From positions 7,006,001 to 7,070,000 of the forward strand of contig NZ_JAGINU010000001.1 in the NCBI RefSeq assembly GCF_017876315.1: DNA of 64,000 nt. Reading direction: 5' to 3'. The notes beneath the pieces were generated by a model. The model was not told the DNA's origin, did no database searches, and worked only from the letters and a program-made list of their open reading frames with translations. The stretch's first letter is position 1, and every line of letters starts with the position of its first letter. Origin of the DNA: Pseudonocardia parietis (lineage in GTDB: Bacteria; Actinomycetota; Actinomycetes; Mycobacteriales; Pseudonocardiaceae). A program made the translations under genes and the position numbers. This document shows, one piece after another, positions 15,872 to 24,717 of this stretch.

Positions 15872-16462
15872 TCAGTCCACGACCGGGAGGACGAAACCGG
15901 TCAGGAGGCGGAGTACGTGGGCGTGCAACTCGTCGGGGCTCAGCCGACCCGTCCCGTGGTACCAGCGGGAGACGGACAGCAGCATCCCGTTGATCAGGTT
16001 CACCGCCGTCGGAACGTCCAGATCGTCGCGCACCACTCCGGCCCGGGCGCAGTCGTGCAGCAGCTGCTCGGCCGCGTGGTTCACGTCGCGGGCCCATGAC
16101 CGGTAGTTGCGCAGCGCCTGCGGCGAGAGCTGGTGCTCGTCGGCGGTGAGCACCCGGTAGTAGGTGCGGTACCGGACCGCCGAGTCCACCTGGAGGCGAA
16201 GGTAGGCCTCGAGCTTGGCACGCGGTGAACGCTCGCTGGTGACGATCTCCTCGACGCCGTGCCGGAGCGGGTAGATGACCTGCTCGACGATGGTCTCCAG
16301 CAACCAGCGCTTCGAGTCGACGTACTGGTACAGCGTCGGTTTGCTGACCCCCGCCTCGGTCGCCACGTCGCTGATCGTGGCGTCCACGTACCCCTTGCGC
16401 TCGAAGACCCTGGCCGCGGCGTCGACGAGCTCCTGGACGCTGGTGGCTCGCTGCCGTGCCAT
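15872..16462 (-). CDS. TetR-family regulator of the adjacent catabolic operon
   Basis: A 196-residue repressor. The N-terminal DNA-binding domain is clear (LVDAAARVFERKGYVDATISDVATEAGVSKPTLYQYVDSK), and the ligand domain (LEAYLRLQVDSAVRYRTYYRVL ... INGMLLSVSRWYHGTGRLSPDEL) resembles acyl-CoA-responsive TetR proteins such as KstR2-like regulators. It is the last gene of the minus-strand catabolic run and is probably its local repressor, with an acyl-CoA intermediate as inducer (inference). ATG 16462 is 12 bases from a 28-bp perfect palindrome. Confidence 0.82.
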   Translation of the reverse strand: MARQRATSVQELVDAAARVFERKGYVDATISDVATEAGVSKPTLYQYVDSKRWLLETIVEQVIYPLRHGVEEIVTSERSPRAKLEAYLRLQVDSAVRYRTYYRVLTADEHQLSPQALRNYRSWARDVNHAAEQLLHDCARAGVVRDDLDVPTAVNLINGMLLSVSRWYHGTGRLSPDELHAHVLRLLTGFVLPVVD

Positions 16463-16474
16463 CCCTCTCCTCTC

Positions 16475-16502
16475 GGTGTCGCCGGCCCGGGCCGGCGACA
16501 CC
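16475..16502. promoter_or_regulatory. Perfect 28-bp palindrome upstream of tetR
   Basis: GGTGTCGCCGGCCC (16475-16488) is followed at once by its exact reverse complement (16489-16502), with no spacer. It lies between the end of the SDR gene and the tetR start. It may be a dyad operator for the TetR protein or a strong hairpin that ends the operon transcript; absence of a loop and of a T-tract slightly favours an operator. Confidence 0.6.
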
Positions 16503-16536
16503 TGTCTGCAGACGTTATCGGCCGTGTCGGGGCGGC

Positions 16537-17298
16537 TCAGCGGGCCGGCGGACGGACCGCGGCGTCGAGGCGGATGCACTCGGCGTTGAGGTACCCGTTC
16601 TCGACGATGCCGAGGACCATCCTGGCGAACTCGGCAGGCCGGCCCATCCGGGCCGGTTCCACCAGTGTCGCCTCGATCCCCGCCCGCACCCGGTCCGGTA
16701 GCGACTCGGTCATCGGGGTCTCGAACAGGCCCGGCGCGATCGTGTTCACCCGGACCCCGGTGCCCGCCAGGTCTCGGGCCACGGGCAGGGCCAGCCCGAT
16801 CACGCCGGCCTTGCTGGCGCTGTAGGCGGCCTGGCCGCTCTGCCCGTCGTACGCCGCCCCGGACGCGGTGTTGACCATGACGCCGCGCTCGCCGTTCTCC
16901 GGTTCGTTCTGCAGCATCGCCGCGACGGCGACCCGCATGACGTTGAACGTGCCGCACAGGTTGATCCGCACGACCCGCTCGAAGTCCTCCAGACGAGCCG
17001 GCCCGCGCCGGGAGACGACCCGGGCGGCATCGACGACACCCGCGGTGTTGACGCCGACGTGCACCGCCCCGAACCGGTCCAGTGCCCGGTCGATCGCCCG
17101 TTCCACCGCCGCGGCGTCCGCGACGTCGGCCTCGATCCCGAGCGCCGCCGGCAGTTCGGCCGCGAGTCTCTCCGCTCCCGCACGGTCCCGGTCCAGTACG
17201 ACCACCGACGCGCCGGCCTCCGCCAGGTGGGTGCACACGGCCCGGCCGAGGCCCGAGGCACCACCGGCCACCACCGCGACCTTTCCCGTGATGTTCAT
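16537..17298 (-). CDS. SDR dehydrogenase, 3-hydroxyacyl-CoA dehydrogenase type-2-like
   Basis: A 253-residue classical short-chain dehydrogenase. Cofactor motif GGASGLG, Asp at the end of beta-2 (VVLDRD, favouring NAD+), NTAG in place of NNAG, catalytic Ser of NTASGAAYDG, and YSASK. The whole protein resembles the HSD17B10-like 3-hydroxyacyl-CoA dehydrogenases, fitting the third step of beta-oxidation. Its ATG overlaps the stop of the upstream crotonase gene by 4 bases. It acts downstream of the two hydratase-like proteins and before the thiolase. Confidence 0.82.
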   Translation of the reverse strand: MNITGKVAVVAGGASGLGRAVCTHLAEAGASVVVLDRDRAGAERLAAELPAALGIEADVADAAAVERAIDRALDRFGAVHVGVNTAGVVDAARVVSRRGPARLEDFERVVRINLCGTFNVMRVAVAAMLQNEPENGERGVMVNTASGAAYDGQSGQAAYSASKAGVIGLALPVARDLAGTGVRVNTIAPGLFETPMTESLPDRVRAGIEATLVEPARMGRPAEFARMVLGIVENGYLNAECIRLDAAVRPPAR

Positions 17299-18077
17299 TC
17301 GCCCACGAACTCCGGCTCGCGGCGGTCGGCGAACGCCTGCAGGCCCTCCGCGAAGTCCCGGCTCGTCGCGTACTCCTCACAGGCCCGCAGCTCGTAGCCC
17401 AGGGCGTCGTCGAGCGGGCGGTCGAGCCCGGTCTCGACAACGTCCTTGATCCGGGCCAGTCCGAGCGGACTGAGCCGGCCGATCCGCTCGGTCAGCTCCT
17501 GTACCGCCGCGTCCAGCCGGTCGTCGTCGACCACCTCGTTGACCAGGCCCGCCTCGTACATCCGGTCGGAGCTCCAGCTCTCGGCGGTGAAGAGCAGCTG
17601 CTTGGCCCGGTTCGCGCCGATCCGGCGGGGCAGCCGGGTGGCGCCGCCCGCGGCCGGGAACAACCCGTACCGGGCGTGCCCGTCGGCGAAGGTGGCCGTG
17701 CGGGTGGCCAGGACCAGGTCGCAGGCCAGTACCAGCTCCAGCCCACCGGCGATCACGCCGCCGTGCACGGCGGCGATCACCGGCTGCGGGTGCCGTGCGA
17801 CCTGGTCAAACAGCGCCGCGGCCCGCCGCAGGAAGTCGGTCACGCCGGCTCCGCCGAGCTCACCGAGGACCCGCTTGAGGTCGGCACCGGCACAGAACAT
17901 CGGCCCGGCCCCCGCGAACACCACCGACCGGACGGCCCGGTCGCCCTCGGCGTCACGCAGCCCGGCGGCGACGCCGTCGAGCAGCTCGACCGACAGCGCG
18001 TTGCGCCGCTCGGGCCGGTTCAGGGTGATCCAGGCGGCGCTGCCCCGGATCTCGTACCGGACGTCGTCGTGCGTCAC
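17295..18077 (-). CDS. Enoyl-CoA hydratase/isomerase family protein
   Basis: A 260-residue crotonase-fold enzyme with the oxyanion-hole segments CAGADLKRV and HGGVIAGGLELVLACDL. The first catalytic Glu position (GGLEL) is kept. The second, normally FGQPE, reads FADGHARYGLFPAAGG, so the standard hydratase Glu is missing. It may be an isomerase, lyase or specialised hydratase. It overlaps both neighbours by 4 bases, so it belongs to the operon. Confidence 0.82.
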   Translation of the reverse strand: MTHDDVRYEIRGSAAWITLNRPERRNALSVELLDGVAAGLRDAEGDRAVRSVVFAGAGPMFCAGADLKRVLGELGGAGVTDFLRRAAALFDQVARHPQPVIAAVHGGVIAGGLELVLACDLVLATRTATFADGHARYGLFPAAGGATRLPRRIGANRAKQLLFTAESWSSDRMYEAGLVNEVVDDDRLDAAVQELTERIGRLSPLGLARIKDVVETGLDRPLDDALGYELRACEEYATSRDFAEGLQAFADRREPEFVGE

Positions 18078-18964
18078 GGGTGGTCACTCCGATCGCTGGT
18101 GTGGTCGGGCCGTCCGCGTTGCGCGTCGGCCCGGATGATCGCCGCGCCGGCCGGGTCGACGAGCCCCCCGAACCGCTCGCGGTTGTGCGCGTGCGCGAGG
18201 TGGTGGGTGTCGAAGGTCGACTCCACCGTGCTGCGCATGCCCTGCAGGTCGAGGGCCCGGTTGACCGCACGCTTGGCCAGCCGGATCCCGAACTGCGGAC
18301 GGGCCGCGATCCGCTGCGCGAGCGCCAGCGTCTCGGCCTCCAGCTCCGCGCGCGGGGCGACCCGGTTGACCATGCCGAGGGCCTGGGCGTCGCGGGCGCC
18401 GATCGGTTCCCCGGTGAACAGCATCTCCTTGGCCCGCCGGTGCCCGAGCTCCCACGGGTGCACGAAGTACTCGGCGGCGGCCGCCCCGAACGCGCTGGTC
18501 GGATCCAGGAAGACGGCGTCGTCGGCGGCGACGATCAGGTCACACGGCCAGATCAGCTCCAGGGCCCCGCCGATGGCCCGGCCCTGCACCTGGGCGATCA
18601 GCGGGCGGGGCAGCTCCCGCCACCGCAGGCACAGCCCGAGGAAGACCTCCTCCTCGGTCGCGTACCAGCCCTCGGCGCCGGGCGCGTCAAACCCGCCGGT
18701 CAGGGTGCGCGGGGTGACCCCGTCCATGTCGAAGGCACGCTCGATGTCCAGGTCGTGCCCGGAGGAGAAGTCCTCCCCGTCGGCGGCCAGCACCACCACC
18801 CGCACGGCCTCGTCGCGCACCGCCCGCTGGTAGGCGTCGTCGAGCTCGTGCAGCATCCGGCGGTCCTGCGCGTTGAGCTTCGCCGGCCGGGCCAGCACCA
18901 CCCGGGCCACACCGTCCGCCGGGTACTCGAGGCGGACCCGTGGCTGCGTGGAGTCCTCGCTCAT
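18074..18964 (-). CDS. Second enoyl-CoA hydratase/isomerase family protein
   Basis: A 296-residue crotonase-fold protein with SSGHDLDIE (oxyanion hole) and GRAIGGALELIWPCDLIVA. Compared with a typical hydratase it has an insertion (about residues 80-105, rich in Gly, Thr and acidic residues) and the second catalytic Glu region reads FLDPTSAFGAAAAEYF. Long variants like this are common in actinomycete steroid- and terpenoid-type pathways. Its start overlaps the thiolase stop (18961-18964) by 4 bases. Confidence 0.8.
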   Translation of the reverse strand: MSEDSTQPRVRLEYPADGVARVVLARPAKLNAQDRRMLHELDDAYQRAVRDEAVRVVVLAADGEDFSSGHDLDIERAFDMDGVTPRTLTGGFDAPGAEGWYATEEEVFLGLCLRWRELPRPLIAQVQGRAIGGALELIWPCDLIVAADDAVFLDPTSAFGAAAAEYFVHPWELGHRRAKEMLFTGEPIGARDAQALGMVNRVAPRAELEAETLALAQRIAARPQFGIRLAKRAVNRALDLQGMRSTVESTFDTHHLAHAHNRERFGGLVDPAGAAIIRADAQRGRPDHTSDRSDHP

Positions 18965-20154
18965 GCTCCCGTCCTTCCCAGAATGGTGACCGCCGCGACG
19001 GCGGCGTCCGGTCCGAGATAGCCGCCCGCGTTCTCCGCGACGGCGTGCCGCGCGCCCTCGACCTGCCGGTCCCCGGCACGGTCGCGCAGCTGGTCGGCGA
19101 GCTCGACGATCTGGGCCAGACCGGTCGCGCCGAGCGGATGACCCTTGGACTGGAGCCCACCACTGGGGTTCACCGGCAACCGGCCCCCGATCCGGGTCTG
19201 CCCGTCGCGGAGCAGGCCCGGGGCCTCCCCCGCGGCGCACAGACCGAGCTGTTCGAGGACGATCAGCTCGGCCGGGGCCGCCGCGTCGTGGCACTCGACG
19301 ACGTCGATCTCGTCCGGCCCCAGACCCGCCGCCCGGAACGCCCGGGCAGCCACCGACGGCACCAGCTCGCCATAGGTCCCCGCACGGCCGGACCCGAGCG
19401 CGGTGGCCAGCAGCCGCACCGACTCCGCACCGTGCCGCCCGGCCAGCTCGGGCGTGGTCAGCACGACCGCCGCGGCACCGTCGGACAGCGGGGCACACAT
19501 CGGCACCGTCAGCGCACCGCTGACCGTCCGGGCCCCGAGCACGTCGGCGACGGTCAGCTCCCGCCCGTACTGGGCCTTGGGGTTGGCCGCACCGTGTGCG
19601 GCGTTCTTCACCGCGACCAGGGCGAAGTCCTCGGCCATCGCGCCCGAGGCCTCCTGGTACCAGGCCGCGAAGCGCGCGTAGACGTCCATGAAGACCGAAC
19701 CGGTGTCCCGGCTGCCCAGCTCCGCACGGATCTCCGCCAGCCGCTCCTGGTCCAGCGCCGACGTCAACGCCGCCAGGGCACGGCCCTTGTCCCCGACGAC
19801 CAGCTTCTCCGCACCGAGCGCGACGGCCACCTCGACCTGCCCGGACGCCACCGCCAGCCACGCCTGGTGCAACGCCGTCGCACCCGAGGCACAGGCGTTC
19901 TCCACGTTCACCAGCGGCACCCCGGCCAGGCCGGTCTCCCGCACCGCGTGCTGGCCGCGGACCGACTCCTGGCCCTGCAACAACCCGCCGAGCACGTTGC
20001 CGTAGTACACCGCGCCGATCGCCGGATCGGATGCGGCCGTACCGGCATCCGCCAGCGCCTCGCTCGTCGCCTCCGCGACGAGCGAGGACACCGGCCGGTC
20101 CGGGTGCTTCCCGAAACGGGTCATCCCGACCCCGCTGATCACGACCTCACGCAC
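18961..20154 (-). CDS. SCP-x-type thiolase (acetyl-CoA acetyltransferase-like)
   Basis: A 397-residue thiolase-fold protein. The nucleophile Cys is in VENACASGATALHQ; a His is in VECHDAAAPAE; the GHPLGATG motif is present near the C-terminus. The end reads AENAGGYLGPDAAVA, without the Cys of biosynthetic thiolases, as in SCP-x/lipid-transfer thiolases used for branched or sterol side chains. It would carry out the last thiolytic step of the pathway encoded here. Confidence 0.85.
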   Translation of the reverse strand: MREVVISGVGMTRFGKHPDRPVSSLVAEATSEALADAGTAASDPAIGAVYYGNVLGGLLQGQESVRGQHAVRETGLAGVPLVNVENACASGATALHQAWLAVASGQVEVAVALGAEKLVVGDKGRALAALTSALDQERLAEIRAELGSRDTGSVFMDVYARFAAWYQEASGAMAEDFALVAVKNAAHGAANPKAQYGRELTVADVLGARTVSGALTVPMCAPLSDGAAAVVLTTPELAGRHGAESVRLLATALGSGRAGTYGELVPSVAARAFRAAGLGPDEIDVVECHDAAAPAELIVLEQLGLCAAGEAPGLLRDGQTRIGGRLPVNPSGGLQSKGHPLGATGLAQIVELADQLRDRAGDRQVEGARHAVAENAGGYLGPDAAVAAVTILGRTGA

Positions 20155-20170
20155 GTATTACTCCTTTGTC

Positions 20171-20226
20171 CCGGCGACCGAGGGCCCGGCGAACGAGGCC
20201 CGCGAACGAGGGCCCGCCGGACGAGC
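20171..20226 (+). repeat. Four tandem 14-bp imperfect repeats
   Basis: Units CCGGCGACCGAGGG, CCCGGCGAACGAGG, CCCGCGAACGAGGG and CCCGCCGGACGAGC follow each other without spacer between the thiolase start and the acyl-CoA ligase stop. The whole 85-bp gap is otherwise featureless. It may be an mRNA-processing or slippage product. Confidence 0.6.
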
Positions 20227-20239
20227 ACCGCCGGTCGGT

Positions 20240-21850
20240 TCAGGCACCGCTGATACCGGCGGACCGAGCGAAGTGCTCTTCCCGGACCTGGCGCCGCAGC
20301 AGCTTGCCCACCGGGGTCCTCGGCAGCTCGTCCGCGAAGACCACACCGATGATCTTCTTGTAGGAACCGACCTCCTGGCGGGTCCACTCGACGAGCTCGT
20401 CCTCGGACACCGCGTGTCCCTCCCGGAGCACGACGACCGCATACGGTGTCTCGCCCCACTTCGGGTGCGCGACACCGACCACGGCAGCGTCGCGAACGGC
20501 GGGGTGCGCGGCGATCGCGTGCTCGATCTCGGCGGGCCAGATGTTGAAGCCGCCGGAGTTGATCAGGTCTTCCTTCCGGTCGGCCAGGTAGAGGAAGCCG
20601 TCCTTGCAGACGTAGCCCATGTCCCGGGTCCGCACCCAGCCGTCCGCGGTGAACCGTTCCGCGGCGGCCTCGTCGTTCTGCCAGATCCCGGCCATGACGC
20701 ACGGCGCGGACGCCTCGATCTCGCCGACCTCGCCGGGCGGGAGCTCCGCGCCGGTCTCGTCGACGATCCGGAAGTACGAGTTCGGGGTCGGCAGTCCCGC
20801 GGAGGTGAGCCGGCGCCGCTCGGCGTCGGTCCCGTCCACGTGGTGGTGGCGCGGGGTCAGCACCGCCATCGGCACCACCTCGCTCTGCCCGTAGAGCTGG
20901 TACATGATGTTGCCCCAGAGCCGGAGCGCCTTCGACAGGGTCGCCTCCGAGATCGGCGCGGCCCCGTACATCACCGCCCGCAGGCTGGACACGTCGCGGC
21001 TCGCGGCATCCGGGTGCTCGGCGACCATCTGGATCATCGTGGGGACCAGGAGGGTCGCGGTGATCCGCTCCCGTTCGACGATCTCGAGGAAGCCGGCCGG
21101 GTCGAACCGGGGCAGCACGATCGTGGTGGCCCCGACCGCCAGCAGCGAGTAGATGAACATGCTGGCGGCGTGGGTGAGCGGGCCCGCCGCGAGATAGCGG
21201 TCGTCCTCGTCGAAGCGGGGCAGCACGAGCGCGAGCTCGTTGCCCATCGCCATCGTGCCCTCGACCGAGATGATGATCCCCTTCGGGAACCCCGTGGTAC
21301 CGGAGGTGAACCGGATGACGTTCGGGTCGGTCCCCTCGAGCGCCACCCTGGGTGGCCGGGGCGACGCGGCGGCGAGCCAGTCCTCGTACCCGACGACGGG
21401 CACCCGGCCCGGGCTCTCCGGCAGGTCACCGAGGACGACCACGAGCTCCAGCGCCGGCACCTCGTCCAGCTCGGCCACGAGCGCGTCGTAGTAGTGGTCC
21501 TGCACCACGAGGACCCGCGAGCCGGTCATCTCGATCAGGTACCGGTGGCGGGCCGGGGCGTCGTGTGCGTGCAGCGAGCACCGCACGAACCCGCCTGCCC
21601 CGGAGCCGACGATCTGCTCCAGCGACTCCAGGCAGTTGTCGCCGAGCATCGCGACGCGGTCGCCCTTGTGCAGCCCGCTCGCGGTCAGCGCGTTCGCCAA
21701 CCGGTTGGCCCGTTCGGCCAGGGCGGCGTAGGTCAGAGAACGCTCGCCGCAGGCCACCGCGACCCGCTCCGCGTAGGTGACCGCGATCTTGCGCAGCAAC
21801 GTCGCGGGGGTGCTCACCGCCGGCGCCACCCCCGCCTGCCGGGTGCTCAT
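20240..21850 (-). CDS. AMP-dependent acyl-CoA synthetase (FadD-like)
   Basis: A 536-residue ANL-superfamily ligase. Visible are the P-loop-like FTSGTTGFPKG, the A5 region YGQSEVVPM, the A7 hinge TRDMGYVCKDGFLYLADRKED and the C-terminal catalytic Lys in PRTPVGKLLRR. It activates a carboxylic acid to acyl-CoA through an acyl-adenylate and so is the entry step of the operon. ATG 21850 overlaps the stop of the upstream SMP-30-like gene by 4 bases. Confidence 0.88.
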   Translation of the reverse strand: MSTRQAGVAPAVSTPATLLRKIAVTYAERVAVACGERSLTYAALAERANRLANALTASGLHKGDRVAMLGDNCLESLEQIVGSGAGGFVRCSLHAHDAPARHRYLIEMTGSRVLVVQDHYYDALVAELDEVPALELVVVLGDLPESPGRVPVVGYEDWLAAASPRPPRVALEGTDPNVIRFTSGTTGFPKGIIISVEGTMAMGNELALVLPRFDEDDRYLAAGPLTHAASMFIYSLLAVGATTIVLPRFDPAGFLEIVERERITATLLVPTMIQMVAEHPDAASRDVSSLRAVMYGAAPISEATLSKALRLWGNIMYQLYGQSEVVPMAVLTPRHHHVDGTDAERRRLTSAGLPTPNSYFRIVDETGAELPPGEVGEIEASAPCVMAGIWQNDEAAAERFTADGWVRTRDMGYVCKDGFLYLADRKEDLINSGGFNIWPAEIEHAIAAHPAVRDAAVVGVAHPKWGETPYAVVVLREGHAVSEDELVEWTRQEVGSYKKIIGVVFADELPRTPVGKLLRRQVREEHFARSAGISGA

Positions 21851-22739
21851 CGCGCGGCGGGCACCTCGACCGTGCTGGTGACCAGCTCGGCGGTGCCCGT
21901 CACCCCCTGGGCCGCCTCGAAGAACCCGTCGGCCGCCGCGAGCGCCAGGGTCCGCCCGTCGGCGCCACCCAGCGCACAGCTGTAGACGTTGGTGCCCCGC
22001 GGGTGCGCGACCTCGTCGACCACCACACCGTCGGGCGAGACCCGCACGCACCGCCGGCCCACGGCGTCCGCCGCCCAGATGTGGTCCTCGGCGTCGATCG
22101 CGAGCCCGTCCGGGGCGAGCTCGGCGGCACCGAGCATCTCGGCAGCGCCCCCGGAGCGGGCGGTGTACCGAACTGGGCGAGAACCCGGCGCTCGCTCAGC
22201 GCACCGTCGGCGCCGATCGTGAACGCGGTCAGCCGGGCCGCAAAGCTCTCCGCCACGACCAGGGTCGATCCGTCGGCGGTCACGACGACACCGTTCGGGC
22301 ACCACAACCCGTCCACGGCGACGGTGACCGTGCCGTCGGGGTCGACCCGGTACAGGGCGCCCGGTTCCGGGTCGGCACCGTCGACGATCGCGAACCCGAT
22401 GGTGCCCACCCATGCCCGGCCCTGCCGGTCGACGACCATGTCGTTGATCCAGTGCTCGGACACCGGCGCGAGGTCCGCATGCGTCGAGACCGTCCCGTCG
22501 GGGGACCGCCGGAGCAGGGTCCGGTCCTTCATCGAGACCACGAGCAGGGAGCCGTCCGGGAGCCAGCCGAGTCCCGAGCACAAGGCGTCGACCTGCATCA
22601 GGTCCTCCCGCACCCCGGCGGGATCGAACGCGCACACGATGCCCCGGAAGGCGTCCGAGGCGTACCAGCGGCCCTCGTGCCACCGGACGCCCTCGAAGTA
22701 GTCACCGCCGTCGACGACGGTCTGGAACGCTCTGCTCAC
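21847..22739 (-). pseudogene. SMP-30/gluconolactonase-like gene with a frameshift
   Basis: From ATG 22739 the frame encodes an SMP-30-type six-bladed propeller lactonase (VRWHEGRWYASD, INDMVVDRQGRAWVGTIGF, WCPNGVVVTADGSTL). Near 22150, at a run of five Gs, the homology jumps frame: AEMLGAAELAPDGLAIDAEDHIWAADA through to the stop at 21847. The two halves make one about 297-residue protein, so a single indel or a sequencing error separates them. The stop overlaps the ligase ATG, as expected for the intact gene. Putative metal ligands (Glu near the start, Asn of CPNG, Asp of DGLA) are split between frames. Confidence 0.75.
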
Positions 22740-22781
22740 GTCAGTTCTCCTCGATTGCGATCGTCTGGGTTCGATACATGC

Positions 22782-23930
22782 TCAGAGGCCGTAGGACCGG
22801 CCGATGATCTCTCGCTGGATCTCGCTGGTGCCCGCATAGACGGTCGCGATGATCGATTGCCGGAGGTGGCGCTGCATGTCGTACTCCAGCGTGTAACCGG
22901 CCCCACCCATCATCTGCATGCCCTCGATCGCGATCCGCTTGGCGGTCTCGGTGACCTTCAACTTGATCATCGAAGCCTCCCGGGGCACCTGCCGGTCGGG
23001 GTCGCGGTCCAGCTTCCGGGCCGCGTCGCGCACGAGCAGCCGGCAGCACTCCACCTCCGTGGCCAGGTCGGCGATCCGGTGCCGGAGCGCCTGGAAGCTG
23101 CCGATCGGCCGATCGAACTGCTCCCGCTCCTGGATGTAGTCCAGCGCGTCGTCGAACGCCCGCCTGGCGTGACCGAGGAACACCGCACCGCACATCAACC
23201 GGTCCGCGTTCAAGCAGCGCATGATCTGGTGCCAGGCACCGCCCTCGGTGCCGATCACCCGGTCCTCGTCGACCTCGACATCGGTGAGGTAGACGTCGTT
23301 AACCTCGTCGCCGCCCATCGTCGCGATCGGACGGATCTCGAGCCCCGGGGTGCCCACCGGGATGTCGAGCATGGTGATCCCGGCGTGCTTGTCCCCGGTG
23401 CTGTCGGTCCGGCAGAGAACCAGGATCCGGGAGGCGATGTGCGCACAGGAGATCCAGGTCTTCTGCCCGTTGACGATGAACTTCCCGCCCCGCCGCTCGG
23501 CCCGGCACATCATCGCTCCGGCGTCCGAGCCGGCGCCGGGCTCGCTGATCGCGGTGGCCAGGACCTCTCCCCGGCAGACCCCGCCGAGGATGTCCTGCTT
23601 CTGCGCCTCCGTGCCGAAGCGCTGCACGACCGTGGCGCTCACCAGGGAGACGCCCAGCCCGAACAGCGGCGCCTTCCCGTAGGCCATCTCCTCGACGAGA
23701 TGGCAGGCGTCGCTGGTGCTCCCGCCTCCGCCGCCGTAGGCCTCCGGGATCGCACAGCCGATCCAGCCGAGGTCGGCCAGCTTGCCGAACAGCTCGGCGC
23801 TGTGCGTGATCCGGTCGCCCTCGCTGAGCGCGCGCCGCTGCTCGCGCGTCCCGCACTCCCGCCGGGCGAAGTCGCGCAGCGACTCCACGAACTCGTACCG
23901 GTGAGCCGGCATGTCCTCCGTCGACGTCAT
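22782..23930 (-). CDS. Acyl-CoA dehydrogenase
   Basis: A 382-residue flavoenzyme with the FAD/substrate motifs ATAISEPGAGSDAGAM, FIVNGQKTWISCA and the C-terminal YAGTSEIQREIIGR. The base position of medium-chain enzymes (Glu in YEGT) is Ala here, so the base must come from elsewhere, possibly the acidic residue in CLNADRL. It would oxidise the acyl-CoA to the enoyl-CoA. ATG 23930 follows an AGAGGG site; an in-frame start at 23990 is less likely. The gap to the SMP-30-like gene (22740-22781) is short. Confidence 0.87.
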   Translation of the reverse strand: MTSTEDMPAHRYEFVESLRDFARRECGTREQRRALSEGDRITHSAELFGKLADLGWIGCAIPEAYGGGGGSTSDACHLVEEMAYGKAPLFGLGVSLVSATVVQRFGTEAQKQDILGGVCRGEVLATAISEPGAGSDAGAMMCRAERRGGKFIVNGQKTWISCAHIASRILVLCRTDSTGDKHAGITMLDIPVGTPGLEIRPIATMGGDEVNDVYLTDVEVDEDRVIGTEGGAWHQIMRCLNADRLMCGAVFLGHARRAFDDALDYIQEREQFDRPIGSFQALRHRIADLATEVECCRLLVRDAARKLDRDPDRQVPREASMIKLKVTETAKRIAIEGMQMMGGAGYTLEYDMQRHLRQSIIATVYAGTSEIQREIIGRSYGL

Positions 23931-23958
23931 GTCCACCCTCTTCCGCGCGCCCTCCCGG

Positions 23959-24717
23959 TCAGGAGGCGCTGCCGCCGTTGTCGATCGCATAGAGCAGTCC
24001 CGAGGTGAAGGCCGTGGCGTCCTCGACCAGGTGCACCGCGACCTCCGCCACCTCGTCCGGTCGCCCCCACCGGCCCTGTCTGCGGTCGAGGTAGTCCCCG
24101 ACGTCGTCCACCCCGAGGCCCCGGGCCAGCACCGCAGCCCCGCCGTGCGCGGCCGCGGTCCCGATCAGTCCGGGCACGATCGCGTTGACCCTGATCCCGG
24201 CGCCACGCAGTTCGACCGCCGCGGTGCGGGTCAGCGCCTCGACCCCGGCCTTCGCCGCCGAGTACGCCCCCATCCCCGGCAACGCCCGTCCGCCGGCGAG
24301 CGAGGACATGTTCAGGATCGCGCCACCACCCCGGCGCCCGATGGCCGGAGCCGCGTGCCGGATGCCGTGGAAGGTTCCGGTGAGGTTGACCCCGATGACC
24401 CGGGCCCACTCCTCGTCGTCGAGGTCGACCAGGTCCCGCGCCGAGCCGAGCCCGGCGTTGTTGACCATGATGTCCAGCCCGCCGAACCGGGCCTCGGCCT
24501 CGGCGACCGCCGCGGCGACGTCCTCCGGCACCGAGACGTCACAGCGGACGGCACGTCCGCCGGCCTCCTGCCCCGCCGCCACGTCGGCGACGAGCACATC
24601 GGCGCCCTCCGCGACGAACCGGTCCGCGATCGCCGCCCCGATGCCGTGCGCGCCACCGGTGACGAGCACGGCCTTCCGGTCCAGCCGTCCCGGCGTGACG
24701 GCGATGTCCGTCGGCAT
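23959..24717 (-). CDS. Short-chain dehydrogenase/reductase
   Basis: A 252-residue classical SDR: TGGAHGIG cofactor loop, VNNAG, Ser in LNMSSLAGG, YSAAK, and GLI...GRPDEVAEVAVHL near the end. ATG 24717 shares one base with the stop of the upstream propeller gene (TGATG). Substrate unknown; an alcohol or hydroxyacyl intermediate of the pathway is likely. Confidence 0.85.
   Translation of the reverse strand: MPTDIAVTPGRLDRKAVLVTGGAHGIGAAIADRFVAEGADVLVADVAAGQEAGGRAVRCDVSVPEDVAAAVAEAEARFGGLDIMVNNAGLGSARDLVDLDDEEWARVIGVNLTGTFHGIRHAAPAIGRRGGGAILNMSSLAGGRALPGMGAYSAAKAGVEALTRTAAVELRGAGIRVNAIVPGLIGTAAAHGGAAVLARGLGVDDVGDYLDRRQGRWGRPDEVAEVAVHLVEDATAFTSGLLYAIDNGGSAS

Noticed and set aside
20273..21985. 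570-codon frame antisense to the acyl-CoA ligase
   Set aside because: Asp/Arg/His-rich shadow; the real gene has all ANL motifs.
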